Positions 51,909 through 61,213 of a stretch of DNA of 64,000 bases are shown piece by piece. The notes below the pieces were generated by a model that did no database searches, was not told the origin of the DNA, and saw only the letters and a program-made list of their open reading frames with translations. The stretch comes from Larkinella soli (GTDB lineage: Bacteria; Bacteroidota; Bacteroidia; Cytophagales; Spirosomataceae). The stretch lies in contig NZ_QTJY01000016.1 of the NCBI RefSeq assembly GCF_003703975.1, positions 78,868 through 142,867 on the forward strand, in the 5' to 3' direction. The translations under genes and the position numbers were made by a program. Each line of letters starts with the position of its first letter. Positions within the stretch are counted from its first letter, which is position 1.

Positions 51909-53207
51909 TTATTTGCTGACGGATTTCAGCTGCTGGACGAGCCAGTTCGTCATCAGTTCGGTTTGCTCGGGATAGGTCCAGTGGCCGGTATCCTCGTAGA
52001 GTTTCAGCATTTTAGGTCCGGGGATGACGTTGTAGGCCGCATACATGGAGGTCGGCGGGCAGGTTTCGTCGTTGAAGCCCCAGGAATAATACCCCGGCAC
52101 CTTCACCAAACGCGCAAAATTCACGACGTCGTAGTAGGAAACCGTCCGGATTTTTTCCGGTTTGTTGTTGAACGCCAGCGCCTTCCCTGCAAACAGATGC
52201 GGCCAGCCGCCGGCCCGGCCCTTCAGGTAACCGGTCATGTCGGAAAGCGCCGGATAGTAGGCTCCCAGCCATTTCACCCGGTTGTCCAGCCCGGCGGTAA
52301 TGATGGACAGCGCCCCGCCCTGGCTTCCGCCCGTAACGGCCAGATTTTGGCCGTCGTACTGGGGCAGGCTCACCAGAAAATCGTTGGCCCGGACGCAGCC
52401 CAGATACACCCGCTTGTAATAATACCGGTCGCGGTCGTCGAGGTTGATGTTGAAATAACTCGTCAGGGCCCCGCTCGCCAGGTGGTTGTACACGACCGGG
52501 TCCATATTGACCGGGATACCGTGAATCCCGATTTCCAGCGTGATAACTCCCTTTTCGGCATCGGCCAGATTTCCGGCATACGGCCGGATTCCGGCTCCGG
52601 GTACGCGCAGCAGCGCCGGGTATTTTCCCTCCTGCTTCGGCACGCACAGAATACCGTACAGGCGCGAATTAGCGTAGTTCTGAATATTGACGTGGTAGAC
52701 GTTCACCTTTTCGGTGCAGCGCTCGGGCAGCAGCGTCATGCGGGCGTCAAGCGGCACGCGGGCCAGTTCGGCCCGGGCGCTGTCCCAGAACATCTGGAAG
52801 TCGGCGGGATTATCGACGGTGGGTGTCAGCGCATCCGGGTTGAAACCGGCCGTGGCGAGGTTGCGATAGGTTTTGCCGTCGACTTCGGTCGTGGCGATGC
52901 ACCGCAGAAAACCGGGCGTGCGCAGGGTGCCTCCGTCGACGGTCGTGGTGCCGTTCGCCAGGGTCACGGTTTCTTTGCGGGTCGGTTCCATTTTCTCCGG
53001 CCCGACTTCATAACTGACCCGGGCCCCCTTGACCGGGTTTCCGTTCTGTAAGACCGAGATGGTGAACTTGACGGCTTCTCCCGGGCGATACAGCCAGTCG
53101 GCGTGGTTCGGAGCCACCACCACCCGGATGGGCCGTTCGGCGGGCTGGGCCGGCAGGGAAAGGGGCAGAATCAGCAGCAGATACCCCAGTTTAAAGGCTT
53201 TTTTCAT
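51909..53207 (-). CDS. Acetyl xylan esterase / cephalosporin-C deacetylase family enzyme
   Basis: A 432-residue secreted alpha/beta hydrolase of the AXE1 family. A signal peptide (LILPLSLPAQP) is followed by a beta-sandwich-like N-terminal part (about 25-125) and the catalytic domain with VTGGSQGGALSI (nucleophile Ser in GGSQGG, about 296-301), the late Asp in FNDETCPPTSMYAAY and His in YEDTGHWTYPEQ. It likely removes acetyl groups from plant polysaccharide or oligosaccharide, in keeping with the nearby SusCD pair, although a terminator separates the two. Confidence 0.9.
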   Translation of the reverse strand: MKKAFKLGYLLLILPLSLPAQPAERPIRVVVAPNHADWLYRPGEAVKFTISVLQNGNPVKGARVSYEVGPEKMEPTRKETVTLANGTTTVDGGTLRTPGFLRCIATTEVDGKTYRNLATAGFNPDALTPTVDNPADFQMFWDSARAELARVPLDARMTLLPERCTEKVNVYHVNIQNYANSRLYGILCVPKQEGKYPALLRVPGAGIRPYAGNLADAEKGVITLEIGIHGIPVNMDPVVYNHLASGALTSYFNINLDDRDRYYYKRVYLGCVRANDFLVSLPQYDGQNLAVTGGSQGGALSIITAGLDNRVKWLGAYYPALSDMTGYLKGRAGGWPHLFAGKALAFNNKPEKIRTVSYYDVVNFARLVKVPGYYSWGFNDETCPPTSMYAAYNVIPGPKMLKLYEDTGHWTYPEQTELMTNWLVQQLKSVSK

Positions 53208-53296
53208 AAGGATGTAAGGGTCAACCTATTTGGGATTGTAAGCAGGAAGCCCGGCATTTCTACCTATTTCCCAACGTCTTCTGCCCGCCACCAAAT

Positions 53297-53325
53297 GAAA
53301 AAGCCCGCTCTGGGCGGGCTTTTTC
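53297..53325 (-). terminator. Terminator of the SusC/SusD operon
   Basis: An 11-bp stem AAAAAGCCCGC (53298-53308) with 53314-53324 and a 5-nt loop, with a T-run on the minus strand, 18 bp after the small lipoprotein gene. Confidence 0.88.
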
Positions 53326-53341
53326 AAAACCGGTATCCGGA

Positions 53342-53848
53342 TCAGGCCAGAATGCGGACCCGAACCGGGGTAGCCACCACCTCCGAGCCATCGTCCAGGG
53401 TCACCAGGAAGATGAAGGCGATCTCCCGGAAGTTCGGCAGCGCCACCGGGGTGGTCGCCACGGTCGGCCGTTTGGTGGCAAACTCCTTCACCGTCGTCGT
53501 AAACTCGACCGTCGTACCGGAAGCGGCCAGGGGAGCCGTCAGGTAGTTCGGTCCGGTGTTCAGCGTCAGCACGTTGATGCTGGTGGCACCGGCAGCCACC
53601 TTGGTGATCTGCTTGATGGTGCGGCCGCTGGCGGCCGGGATCGACAGGGTGATCTTGATGTTGCCCCCGCCGGCTACCGACGTTTCGTAGTACGGATCGA
53701 AGCCGTAGGTCGTGGCGCCGGTAAAGGTGACCGGAACCGCCGGACGGTTATCCTGGACCAGTTCGCTGTATTTTAAATCATCCTCACAACCGGTGCCTGC
53801 AAAAGCCACCGCCGTCAGCAGAAGAATTTGAAATGCTATCTTTTTCAT
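53342..53848 (-). CDS. Small lipoprotein of the SusCD operon
   Basis: A 168-residue protein with a lipoprotein signal (AGTGCED, Cys21) and a beta-rich mature part (VTFTGATTYGFDPYY, IAFIFLVTLDDGSEVVAT) that looks like an immunoglobulin-like sandwich. It resembles accessory surface lipoproteins encoded after SusD in Bacteroidota, but I cannot name the family. It lies 28 bp after the SusD gene, with a terminator after it, so it is third in the operon. Possible role: surface glycan or peptide capture (inference from context). Confidence 0.72.
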   Translation of the reverse strand: MKKIAFQILLLTAVAFAGTGCEDDLKYSELVQDNRPAVPVTFTGATTYGFDPYYETSVAGGGNIKITLSIPAASGRTIKQITKVAAGATSINVLTLNTGPNYLTAPLAASGTTVEFTTTVKEFATKRPTVATTPVALPNFREIAFIFLVTLDDGSEVVATPVRVRILA

Positions 53849-53876
53849 GTTACAATACCGTTAACGAAGTGACCGA

Positions 53877-55358
53877 TTAATCAACATCCCACCAGACTCT
53901 CTGATTGTTCTGCGGGGCCGGGTTCGGGAACGCCGGGTTGCGCTCGATTTCCTGGGTGATGTATACGGCCCGAACCGGACGCGTACCATCCACACCGACC
54001 GCATTCTGAGAGGCAGTCAGACGGGGATAACCCGTTCTGCGCCAGTCGTTCCAGGACTCCAGACCGTTACCGGTCCAGGCGATCCACTTCTGGGTAATGA
54101 TCTGCTCCAGCTGCTGGTCTTTCGTACCGGTCAGCTTCGCCACCTGCGGGTTGGCTGTCAGGTAGGCCGTGATCTGGGCGTCGGGGACACCGGCCAGCTT
54201 CATGGAAGCCGTGATGCCTTCGGTATACAGGGCCTGCGGGTCGCCGGCGGTGCCGAGCGTCAGGGCCGATTCGGCCAGGATGAAGGCCCGCTGGAAGTTG
54301 GTCAGCAGACGAACCGGTCCTTCGCCCTGCGCGCCCGTAACATAGGCGTTGTACCGCGACCAGGTGGTCTGGGGCGTCGGCAGGGTGCCGCGGAAACCGT
54401 TGTCGATCGTCACGTAGTCGGCGGCCGGCTTCGTGAAGAACAGCGGCAGACGCGGGTCGGTCTTGGCCGGATTGGCCGGGTCGGGACGCAGCACGTTCAG
54501 GAAGCGCGTGCTCATGAGCATTTCGTTGTTGAACGACCCGAAGATGGCCAGGTTCCAGATGGCGCTCGTACTTCCGACGGAGCTACCGAACTTCACGTTC
54601 AGGTCCTGCTCATTGCTCGTGATGTAGTTGTTCTTCTGGAGCACTTCGTTGATCACCTGCGTCGCCAGCTGCGGCTCCTTGCGGCTGATGGTGTTGGCCA
54701 GTTTCAGCAGCAGGGTGTTGCCGGCGCGTTTCCAGTTGGCGATGTTACCGCCGTAGACGATATCGTCGGAGGTCGGAGCGGCCGTCGAAGCGGCATCCAG
54801 GTCGGCCAGCCCTTCGCGGGTCAGGTCGAACAGGCTCTGGATTCCGAGCGACTGGTTGCCCTTATAGATATCCTCCTGCTTGTCGATGCGCGGCTGGATG
54901 AACTCCTCCCCTTTCAGGGCCTGCGAATACGGCACGTCGCCCCAGACGTCGGTGACCATGGAGAAGGTATAGGCCTTCATGATCTTGGCGATACCGCTGT
55001 AGGCTTTCGCGTTGGTCTTGTCGGCCGCTTCGATGGTTTTCTGATAGCCGACCAGCGCCCCGCCATAGAGATCGAAACGCCACTGGTTCCCGAAGTCGGC
55101 CCCGTCGGTGTTAAAGATGTCGTAGTTGGCAGGGCTGCCGAGGGCACCGGCCAGGTAGTTCATCAGAACGGAGGTGAACCGGTTCAGTTCGCCGTTGTTG
55201 GCAAAGCCGGTTCCGGCCAGAGCGGCCGGCAGAAGCACCTTGGGAGGCACATCGGTCGGGTTGTTCGGCGTCACGTTGACGTCGAGGTACTTGCTGCAGG
55301 CGCCCATGGAAAGCAGCACCGGCACCATCAGTAACTTTTTATATTTTGAAAGCTTCAT
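53877..55358 (-). CDS. SusD/RagB-like nutrient-binding lipoprotein
   Basis: An outer-membrane surface lipoprotein that closes over the SusC barrel and delivers substrate. The lipobox is SMGACSKY (Cys21 from the ATG). Helical TPR-like core regions with YSGIAKIMKAYTFSMVTDVWGDVPYSQAL and a C-terminal ESWNDWRRTGYP motif are typical of the SusD-like_2 subgroup. 493 residues. The start is set at the ATG 55356-55358; a TTG two codons upstream is open. It follows the SusC gene by 24 bp. The substrate class is not evident, and no glycoside hydrolase is adjacent. Confidence 0.93.
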   Translation of the reverse strand: MKLSKYKKLLMVPVLLSMGACSKYLDVNVTPNNPTDVPPKVLLPAALAGTGFANNGELNRFTSVLMNYLAGALGSPANYDIFNTDGADFGNQWRFDLYGGALVGYQKTIEAADKTNAKAYSGIAKIMKAYTFSMVTDVWGDVPYSQALKGEEFIQPRIDKQEDIYKGNQSLGIQSLFDLTREGLADLDAASTAAPTSDDIVYGGNIANWKRAGNTLLLKLANTISRKEPQLATQVINEVLQKNNYITSNEQDLNVKFGSSVGSTSAIWNLAIFGSFNNEMLMSTRFLNVLRPDPANPAKTDPRLPLFFTKPAADYVTIDNGFRGTLPTPQTTWSRYNAYVTGAQGEGPVRLLTNFQRAFILAESALTLGTAGDPQALYTEGITASMKLAGVPDAQITAYLTANPQVAKLTGTKDQQLEQIITQKWIAWTGNGLESWNDWRRTGYPRLTASQNAVGVDGTRPVRAVYITQEIERNPAFPNPAPQNNQRVWWDVD

Positions 55359-55382
55359 TGTCAAAGAGAAGATGAAGGTTGA

Positions 55383-58300
55383 TTAAAAGGTAAACCGCAG
55401 GTTAACACCGTAGTTACGGGTGTTCGGAATCCCGTTCAGGTCAAGACCCTGAATGTTACCGGCACCCTGCGTATTCGTTTCCGGATCACCGTAGTAGTTC
55501 GGCGCGTAGAAGAACAGGTTCCGCCCGCTGACCCCGACCGTAACCGCACCGAAGGGCGATTTGGCGATCAGGTTCTTCGGCAGCGTATAGTTCAGCGCCA
55601 CTTCCCGCAGGCGGTATACCGTACCGTCGAACACGGCGGCCTGGGAAGCCAGACCACCCAGGTTCGCCCAGTAGGTCTGCGAGCTGACCTGAATGTTGTT
55701 CGGACGATAGGTCTTCGACCCGTCGGCATTAGTCACTTCGATCACACCCGGCAGAATGCGCGGCTGGTCGCGGTCGATGCCGGTGACGTACAGGTGGCCC
55801 TGACCGCGAAGGTCGACGGCGCCGAACGAGTATAGGTCACCCCCCTGGCGGGTATCGAACAGAACGGACAACGACAGCCCTTTGTAGCTGAAGCTGTTGG
55901 TCAGACCGGCGGTCCAGTCCGGGTTCGGATTGGCGATCACCTGACCGGCGACGCCCGGCACGAACAGACCGTTGTTCGGGTTGATCAGGAATTCACCCTG
56001 CGGGCTGCGGGCGTTGGCCGTACCGACGATCACGCCATACGGCTGACCGACCACGATCGACGGGTTGATCCCGATGAAGGCATTCCCGGTGATCGGCGAC
56101 TGCGTCACGCCCGGAGCGATTTCCTCCACCTTGTTGCGGATACGGGTGAAGTTCAGGACCAGATCCCACTTGAAGCCGTTGTTCAGACGAACCGGCGTAG
56201 TGTTCAGCACGAGTTCGATCCCGCGGTTGCGGAGGGCTCCGACGTTGGTCGTACGGGTATCGTAACCAGTTGAGTTAGATACCGATACGTTGAAAATCTG
56301 GTTCGTACTGCGGCTGTCGAAGTACGCCAGGTCGATGCTGGCCCGGTTACGGAAGAAGCCCAGGTTGATCCCGAATTCATACGAACGGACAAACTCCGGC
56401 GTCAGGTTGTTGTTCCCGATCCGGCTGCTCGGGCCGAAGCCCGGCAGGCTCGTTCCGCCGATCGTCACCGGGAAGGTGATGCTGGCCGAGTTGTTCCCGT
56501 ACGAACCCGGCACGAACACCGAGTTCAGCAGGTACGGATCGGCGTCACGACCGACGCGGGCGATGCTGGCGCGAATTTTCCCGTACGACAGCACGTTCGA
56601 GTTCACCTTGAAGGCGTCCGTCGGCACGAAGCTCACCGAAGCCGCCGGATAGAAGTAGGTGTTGTTGGCCTTCGGCAGCGTCGACGACTGGTCTACCCGA
56701 CCCGACAGTTCGGCGAACAGGTAATTATTATAGGACAGGGACAGCTGACCGTAGTAACCGACCAGACGGCGCTCATTGTAGGTTTCCTGGCTGGCGGTGA
56801 AGACCGAACCGTTGCTGACGTTGTCGAAGCCCGGGATGGTCAGTTCCTGCGCGGAAAGCGTCGAGTTCTGATCCCGGCGCTGGTTAATGTTGTTACCGAG
56901 CAGCAGGTTACCCGACAGGCCTTCCAGGAAGAGGTCGTCCTTGTGGGCATTGATCAGCAGGTCACCATTAAGTTCGGAGCGCCAGAATGTGTCTTCGATG
57001 AGCTGACCGGCCGGCTGGCGGGCCGAGCCGATGGCACTCTTGATCTTCCGGCGGTCCGTATACGTATCGGCCGTTACGCGGTACGACACGTTCAGCCATT
57101 TGGTGATGTCGTAACCGACCTGAACGTTCCCGAAGAAGCGGTCGACCTGGCTGCGCATCGTCTCATTATAGGCACTCCAGAGCGGGTGGTTCTGGGTGGT
57201 GCTGTAATAGATGCTTTTGCCGGTGGCATCCTGATAAGGACGTCCGATCAGGTCGTAGCTGCGCGGAATCCGGGTCAGCTGACCGAAGGCGCTCCCCCCG
57301 TTCCCGAGCGGAATCCCATTCTGGGCGGTTTTCACATAGGTAACCGTCCCGCTGATTTTCAAGCCGTTCTGCAGCCGGGATTCCCCACCGACCTGTACGT
57401 TGGTACGGTCGAATTTCGTATTGGGAACGACCCCTTTCTGCAGCGTATTACCGATGGCCAGGATAAAGTTCCGGCGCTCGTCGCCCGAAGCGATGTTGAC
57501 CGAGTTCTGCCAGATGCTTCCCTGGTTATAGAAGTCTTTTACGTTGTTCGGGTAAGCCTGATAGGGAACCTTGTCGCCCTGGAGCGTGGTCACCTCGGTC
57601 AGACTGCCGCCGAAGCGGGGACCCCACGAGTTGCCTGACGTGTTGATGAAGTTGTTCTGCGTACCCTGGCCATAGTCGTTCTGTAACTTCGGCAGGCCAA
57701 AAACATTCTGTACGTTGAAGGATGAATTAACCGTTACTTCCGTCTTGCCTTTCAGGTTGCGGCCGGTTTTGGTCGTGATCACAATGGCACCGGCAGATGC
57801 CCGTGAACCGTACAGAACCGAAGCGGCAGGACCTTTCAGAACGTTGATGGACTCGATACTTTCCGGGTTGATGTCGGCCAGACGGTTCGACGACTGGGCG
57901 CTGAACAGCGTGTTGTCGGTCGAGGGGTTCTGGTTGACGTCGTTGTTGAAAATGATGCCGTCGACGACGATCAGCGGCTGGTTGCTGCCGTTGAAGGACG
58001 TAATCCCGCGGATGTTGATGTTGGTGGAAGCACCCGGCGCCCCGCTGGACGGTGTGATGTTGACCCCGGCCAGTTTCCCCTGAAGGGCGTTGAGCACGTT
58101 CGGCTCCGAACGCTGGGCCAGGGCGTCTCCCCGAACATCCTGCGTCGAATAACCGAGTGACCGGCGGTCACGCTCGATCCCCTGGGCGGTCACGACCACT
58201 TCCGAGAGCTGGCTGGCATCCGACCGTAGCTGAACATCGATCCGGTCCCGGTTTCCGACCGCCACTTCCTGGCTGGCCATCCCGATGAAGCTTAACACCA

Positions 58301-58514
58301 GAGTACCGTTACCCGGCACATTGGCCATTGTAAAATTACCTTCCGAGTCGGTTGTAGTACCTCGGGTGGTACCTTTCAATTGAATGCTCACACCCGGCAG
58401 CGCCGAGCCGTCGTCTGATGAAGTGACTTTTCCGGTCACTGTCCTTTCCTGAGCTAATGCGGGCAGGGCAAACAGCACGCATAGTAGCCAGAAACCGGCT
58501 AAACGTTTTCTCAT
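55383..58514 (-). CDS. SusC/RagA-type TonB-dependent outer-membrane transporter
   Basis: A TonB-dependent importer of oligosaccharides or peptides, paired with SusD. A signal peptide ending LPALAQ is followed by a carboxypeptidase-regulatory-like domain (about 24-105, VTGKVTSSDDGSALPGVSIQ at its start), the plug domain (about 115-235, with GITSFNGSNQPLIVVDGI) and a 22-strand barrel to the C-terminal aromatic strand (NLRFTF). 1043 residues is standard. No anti-sigma-factor gene is nearby, so control is probably not of the ECF/FecR type. Confidence 0.96.
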   Translation of the reverse strand: MRKRLAGFWLLCVLFALPALAQERTVTGKVTSSDDGSALPGVSIQLKGTTRGTTTDSEGNFTMANVPGNGTLVLSFIGMASQEVAVGNRDRIDVQLRSDASQLSEVVVTAQGIERDRRSLGYSTQDVRGDALAQRSEPNVLNALQGKLAGVNITPSSGAPGASTNINIRGITSFNGSNQPLIVVDGIIFNNDVNQNPSTDNTLFSAQSSNRLADINPESIESINVLKGPAASVLYGSRASAGAIVITTKTGRNLKGKTEVTVNSSFNVQNVFGLPKLQNDYGQGTQNNFINTSGNSWGPRFGGSLTEVTTLQGDKVPYQAYPNNVKDFYNQGSIWQNSVNIASGDERRNFILAIGNTLQKGVVPNTKFDRTNVQVGGESRLQNGLKISGTVTYVKTAQNGIPLGNGGSAFGQLTRIPRSYDLIGRPYQDATGKSIYYSTTQNHPLWSAYNETMRSQVDRFFGNVQVGYDITKWLNVSYRVTADTYTDRRKIKSAIGSARQPAGQLIEDTFWRSELNGDLLINAHKDDLFLEGLSGNLLLGNNINQRRDQNSTLSAQELTIPGFDNVSNGSVFTASQETYNERRLVGYYGQLSLSYNNYLFAELSGRVDQSSTLPKANNTYFYPAASVSFVPTDAFKVNSNVLSYGKIRASIARVGRDADPYLLNSVFVPGSYGNNSASITFPVTIGGTSLPGFGPSSRIGNNNLTPEFVRSYEFGINLGFFRNRASIDLAYFDSRSTNQIFNVSVSNSTGYDTRTTNVGALRNRGIELVLNTTPVRLNNGFKWDLVLNFTRIRNKVEEIAPGVTQSPITGNAFIGINPSIVVGQPYGVIVGTANARSPQGEFLINPNNGLFVPGVAGQVIANPNPDWTAGLTNSFSYKGLSLSVLFDTRQGGDLYSFGAVDLRGQGHLYVTGIDRDQPRILPGVIEVTNADGSKTYRPNNIQVSSQTYWANLGGLASQAAVFDGTVYRLREVALNYTLPKNLIAKSPFGAVTVGVSGRNLFFYAPNYYGDPETNTQGAGNIQGLDLNGIPNTRNYGVNLRFTF

Positions 58515-58554
58515 AGATTAAGTGAATTGTTTGGATGAACGTAAAAAATAGACG

Positions 58555-58562
58555 CAAAATTA
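58555..58562 (-). promoter_or_regulatory. Candidate -7 box for susC
   Basis: On the minus strand it reads TAATTTTG, 40 bp before the susC ATG. It matches TAnnTTTG, but no TTG lies at the right distance upstream. Confidence 0.45.
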
Positions 58563-58796
58563 ACGGTATATTATCGAAAAAGGAAAACATTAATGGGTTT
58601 TGGTAACAAATATTTTCCTAGTTTACCCGGATGGCAATCTGTCTGCCAATAATGAATCGTTCCGGGTTTTGGCCTGACCACTTAGTAAGTTTGCTTCCGC
58701 CGACCGGGGAGTTATTCGGCAAAAGAAAATGTGTGGTATCCGGCAGTTTTTCCTGACAGGGGGACTAAAATCTATATGATGGCCGATTTGTAACCG

Positions 58797-58804
58797 TATA
58801 TTTG
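58797..58804 (+). promoter_or_regulatory. Candidate -7 box for the M20 peptidase gene
   Basis: TATATTTG preceded by CCG matches TAnnTTTG. The leader would be about 130 nt. No suitable -33 TTG. Confidence 0.35.
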
Positions 58805-58941
58805 TTAAGTAATCGATTCCAGCCCTTTCAAAACCAATTGCCGTTGGAAAGGTTTTTAAAATTTTATTTTGAGTTGACCAATTTTTCTCATTGATCGCCG
58901 TCCGGTCTGAATTAACCAACAACCGATTAAGAAAAAACCGT

Positions 58942-60282
58942 ATGAAAATCCGTCTCCATCCGGGATTAGCCATGGCCTTAGCCCTGTTGCCGGCCGCCCT
59001 TCAGGCGCAGTCTCCCGTAAAAACCCGAATGAACCAGCTGGCCGATGGGCTTGAAAAGAAAGTGGTTGCCTGGCGTCGGGAGATTCACCAGAACCCGGAA
59101 CTGGGCAACCGTGAGTTTCAGACGTCGGCCAAAGTGGCCGCCCATCTGCACGCCCTCGGGCTGGAAGTTAAAACCAACGTGGCCAAAACCGGGGTCGTCG
59201 CCATCCTGAAGGGCGGCAAACCGGGGCCGGTGGTCGCGCTCCGGGCCGATATGGACGGTCTGCCGGTGACGGAACGGGTGGACGTTCCGTTCAAGTCGGG
59301 GGTTACCACCGAATACAACGGCCAGAAAACCGGCGTTATGCACGCCTGCGGACATGATTCCCATGTGGCCATCCTGATGGGCGTCGCCGAAGTGCTGGCC
59401 GCAGTGAAGAATGACCTGAAGGGAACGGTGAAATTCATCTTCCAGCCCGCCGAGGAAGGCGCTCCGGCCGGGGAAGAAGGCGGTGCTAAATTGATGGTGA
59501 AGGAGGGCGTGCTGGATAATCCGAAGGTCGATGCCATTTTCGGTCTGCACATCAATTCCCAGACCGAGGTCGGCACCATTAAATACCGCCCCGGGGCCAC
59601 GATGGCGGCCGTCGACTGGTTCAGCATCAAGGTGAAAGGCAAGCAGACTCACGGCGCGGCCCCCTGGTCGGGCGTCGATCCGGTCGTCACGGCTTCGCAG
59701 ATCGTCATGGGGCTTCAGACCATCGTCAGCCGTAACCTGCCGATCACCGAGGGCGCGGCCGTCGTCACCGTCGGTGCCATCCATGGCGGCATCCGGCAGA
59801 ACATCATTCCGGAAGAAGTGAACATGATCGGCACCATCCGGGCGCTGAATTCGGAAATGCAGAAAACCATCCACCGCCGGATTCCCGAAGTGGCGACAAA
59901 CATTGCGGAAAGTGCCGGAGCCAAAGCCGACGTGAGCATCGAAACCATGTATCCGGTCACCTACAACGATCCATCCCTGACCGAACAGATGGTGCCGACA
60001 CTGGAAGCCCTGGCCGGAAAGGAGAAAGTGGTAATTACCCCGGCCCAGACGGGCGCGGAAGACTTCTCCTTCTTTCAGGAAAAAGTCCCCGGCTTTTTCT
60101 ACTTCCTCGGCGGCATGCCCAAAGGCAAAAAAGTGGAGGATGCGGCCCCGCACCATACGCCCGACTTCTACATCGATGAAGGCGGTTTCGTGCTCGGCAT
60201 CAAATCCCTCTGCCACCTGACCGTCGACTATATGGACCAGTGGAAAGGAACCGCGGCAGCGGTGAGCAGTAAGAAGAAGTGA
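58942..60282 (+). CDS. M20 family amidohydrolase/peptidase, exported
   Basis: A zinc hydrolase of 446 residues related to N-acyl amino-acid amidohydrolases and IAA-amino acid hydrolases. The signal peptide ends ALQAQ. Motifs: HQNPELGN (about 50-57), ALRADMDGLPV (about 98-108), HACGHDSHVAIL (about 134-145), FQPAEEGAPAGEEGGAK with the metal-bridging Glu (about 170-186) and the dimerisation-domain residue region GKQTHGAAPW. It probably cleaves N-acyl amino acids or dipeptides in the periplasm. The start is set at the ATG 58942, giving a clear signal peptide. It converges with the LD-carboxypeptidase gene, 2 bp apart. Confidence 0.92.
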   Translation: MKIRLHPGLAMALALLPAALQAQSPVKTRMNQLADGLEKKVVAWRREIHQNPELGNREFQTSAKVAAHLHALGLEVKTNVAKTGVVAILKGGKPGPVVALRADMDGLPVTERVDVPFKSGVTTEYNGQKTGVMHACGHDSHVAILMGVAEVLAAVKNDLKGTVKFIFQPAEEGAPAGEEGGAKLMVKEGVLDNPKVDAIFGLHINSQTEVGTIKYRPGATMAAVDWFSIKVKGKQTHGAAPWSGVDPVVTASQIVMGLQTIVSRNLPITEGAAVVTVGAIHGGIRQNIIPEEVNMIGTIRALNSEMQKTIHRRIPEVATNIAESAGAKADVSIETMYPVTYNDPSLTEQMVPTLEALAGKEKVVITPAQTGAEDFSFFQEKVPGFFYFLGGMPKGKKVEDAAPHHTPDFYIDEGGFVLGIKSLCHLTVDYMDQWKGTAAAVSSKKK

Positions 60283-60284
60283 AA

Positions 60285-61190
60285 TTAAAACAGAAGTTTT
60301 GCTCCATCCTCCGTCACTTCCAGCCGGGCATCGGCGCCGAGCGGCATGGCAAGGTTGCGGGGGACGTGGCCGACCGGGAAGTCGAAACAGATCGGAAAGC
60401 CGAAGCCGTCGACGTGTTCGGCAATGATCTCACCGACGGTTTTGCCGAAGGGGGCGGTTTCGTTGATGCGCAATTCCGTAAACTGGCCGACGATCAGGCC
60501 GGCCAGATCGGTCAGCCGCTCGGCCCTCCGCAGCTGAATCATCATCCGGTCGATGGAATACAGGGTTTCGCCGACGTCCTCGATAAAAAGGATTTTTCCG
60601 GCGGTCGGCAGGTCCGACGGGGTGCCGAGGACGTGCACCAGAAGCGTCAGGTTCCCGCCCACCAGCGGCCCGGCCGCCGACCCGGGCCGGTTGAGCGAAT
60701 GCGCCGGACTGGAATACGGCCCGACCGGCTCCCCGAACAGGCACTGCCGCAGGGTCTCGATGGAGTCCGTGACGCCTTCCTGGCCGAACAGGCGGGGCAT
60801 GATGGCGTGCAGGCTCCGAACCCGGAGGTGCTGAAGGTGGCAGTGCAATACCGTAATGTCGCTGAAGCCGACGATCCACTTCGGCTTCTGAAGAAATCGG
60901 GTGAAATCCAGCCTGTCGAGGATTCGGTAACTGCCGTATCCGCCCCGGACGGAAATGACGGCGTCGAGCCGGGGGTCGTCGAGCATGGTCTGGAGGTCAC
61001 GTCGGCGGAGGTTGTCGTCCCCACCGAACTGGTAGTAGGCGGCTTTCAGGCTCTCCCCTTCCACGACCTCCACCTTCCAGTCGTCCCGAAGAATCCGAAA
61101 AGCCGGCTCAAGCGCGTCATATTCAACCCGGCTGGCCATCGCCAGCAGGCCGACCCGGCTGCCGGGGCGTAAAAAGGGGGGAGAAATCAC
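60285..61190 (-). CDS. LD-carboxypeptidase (S66 family)
   Basis: A murein tetrapeptide carboxypeptidase that removes the terminal D-Ala from recycled muropeptides in the cytoplasm. The nucleophile Ser110 lies in VGFSDITVLH, and the Glu and His of the triad fall in the later parts (FIEDVGETLYSIDRM, about 204-218, and the late GHVPRN). The opening PGSRVGLLAMAS is also family-like. 301 residues. The start is a GTG at 61188-61190. It is 23 bp after the Kir channel gene on the same strand. Confidence 0.92.
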   Translation of the reverse strand: MISPPFLRPGSRVGLLAMASRVEYDALEPAFRILRDDWKVEVVEGESLKAAYYQFGGDDNLRRRDLQTMLDDPRLDAVISVRGGYGSYRILDRLDFTRFLQKPKWIVGFSDITVLHCHLQHLRVRSLHAIMPRLFGQEGVTDSIETLRQCLFGEPVGPYSSPAHSLNRPGSAAGPLVGGNLTLLVHVLGTPSDLPTAGKILFIEDVGETLYSIDRMMIQLRRAERLTDLAGLIVGQFTELRINETAPFGKTVGEIIAEHVDGFGFPICFDFPVGHVPRNLAMPLGADARLEVTEDGAKLLF

Positions 61191-61213
61191 AGGATATACT
61201 TTCTAAGGGGCGG

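Larger units (their letters stand above)
58515..58941. other. 427-bp divergent intergenic region
   Basis: An AT-rich region between susC (minus) and the M20 peptidase (plus). It carries the two candidate -7 boxes listed separately (58555-58562 and 58797-58804). A minus-strand open frame of 116 codons here lacks any protein-like pattern. No RNA gene or repeat was seen. Confidence 0.6.

Noticed and set aside
58623..58973. 116-codon minus-strand frame in the susC/M20 gap
   Set aside because: No signal, domain or composition typical of a protein; it overlaps the M20 start and candidate promoter region.
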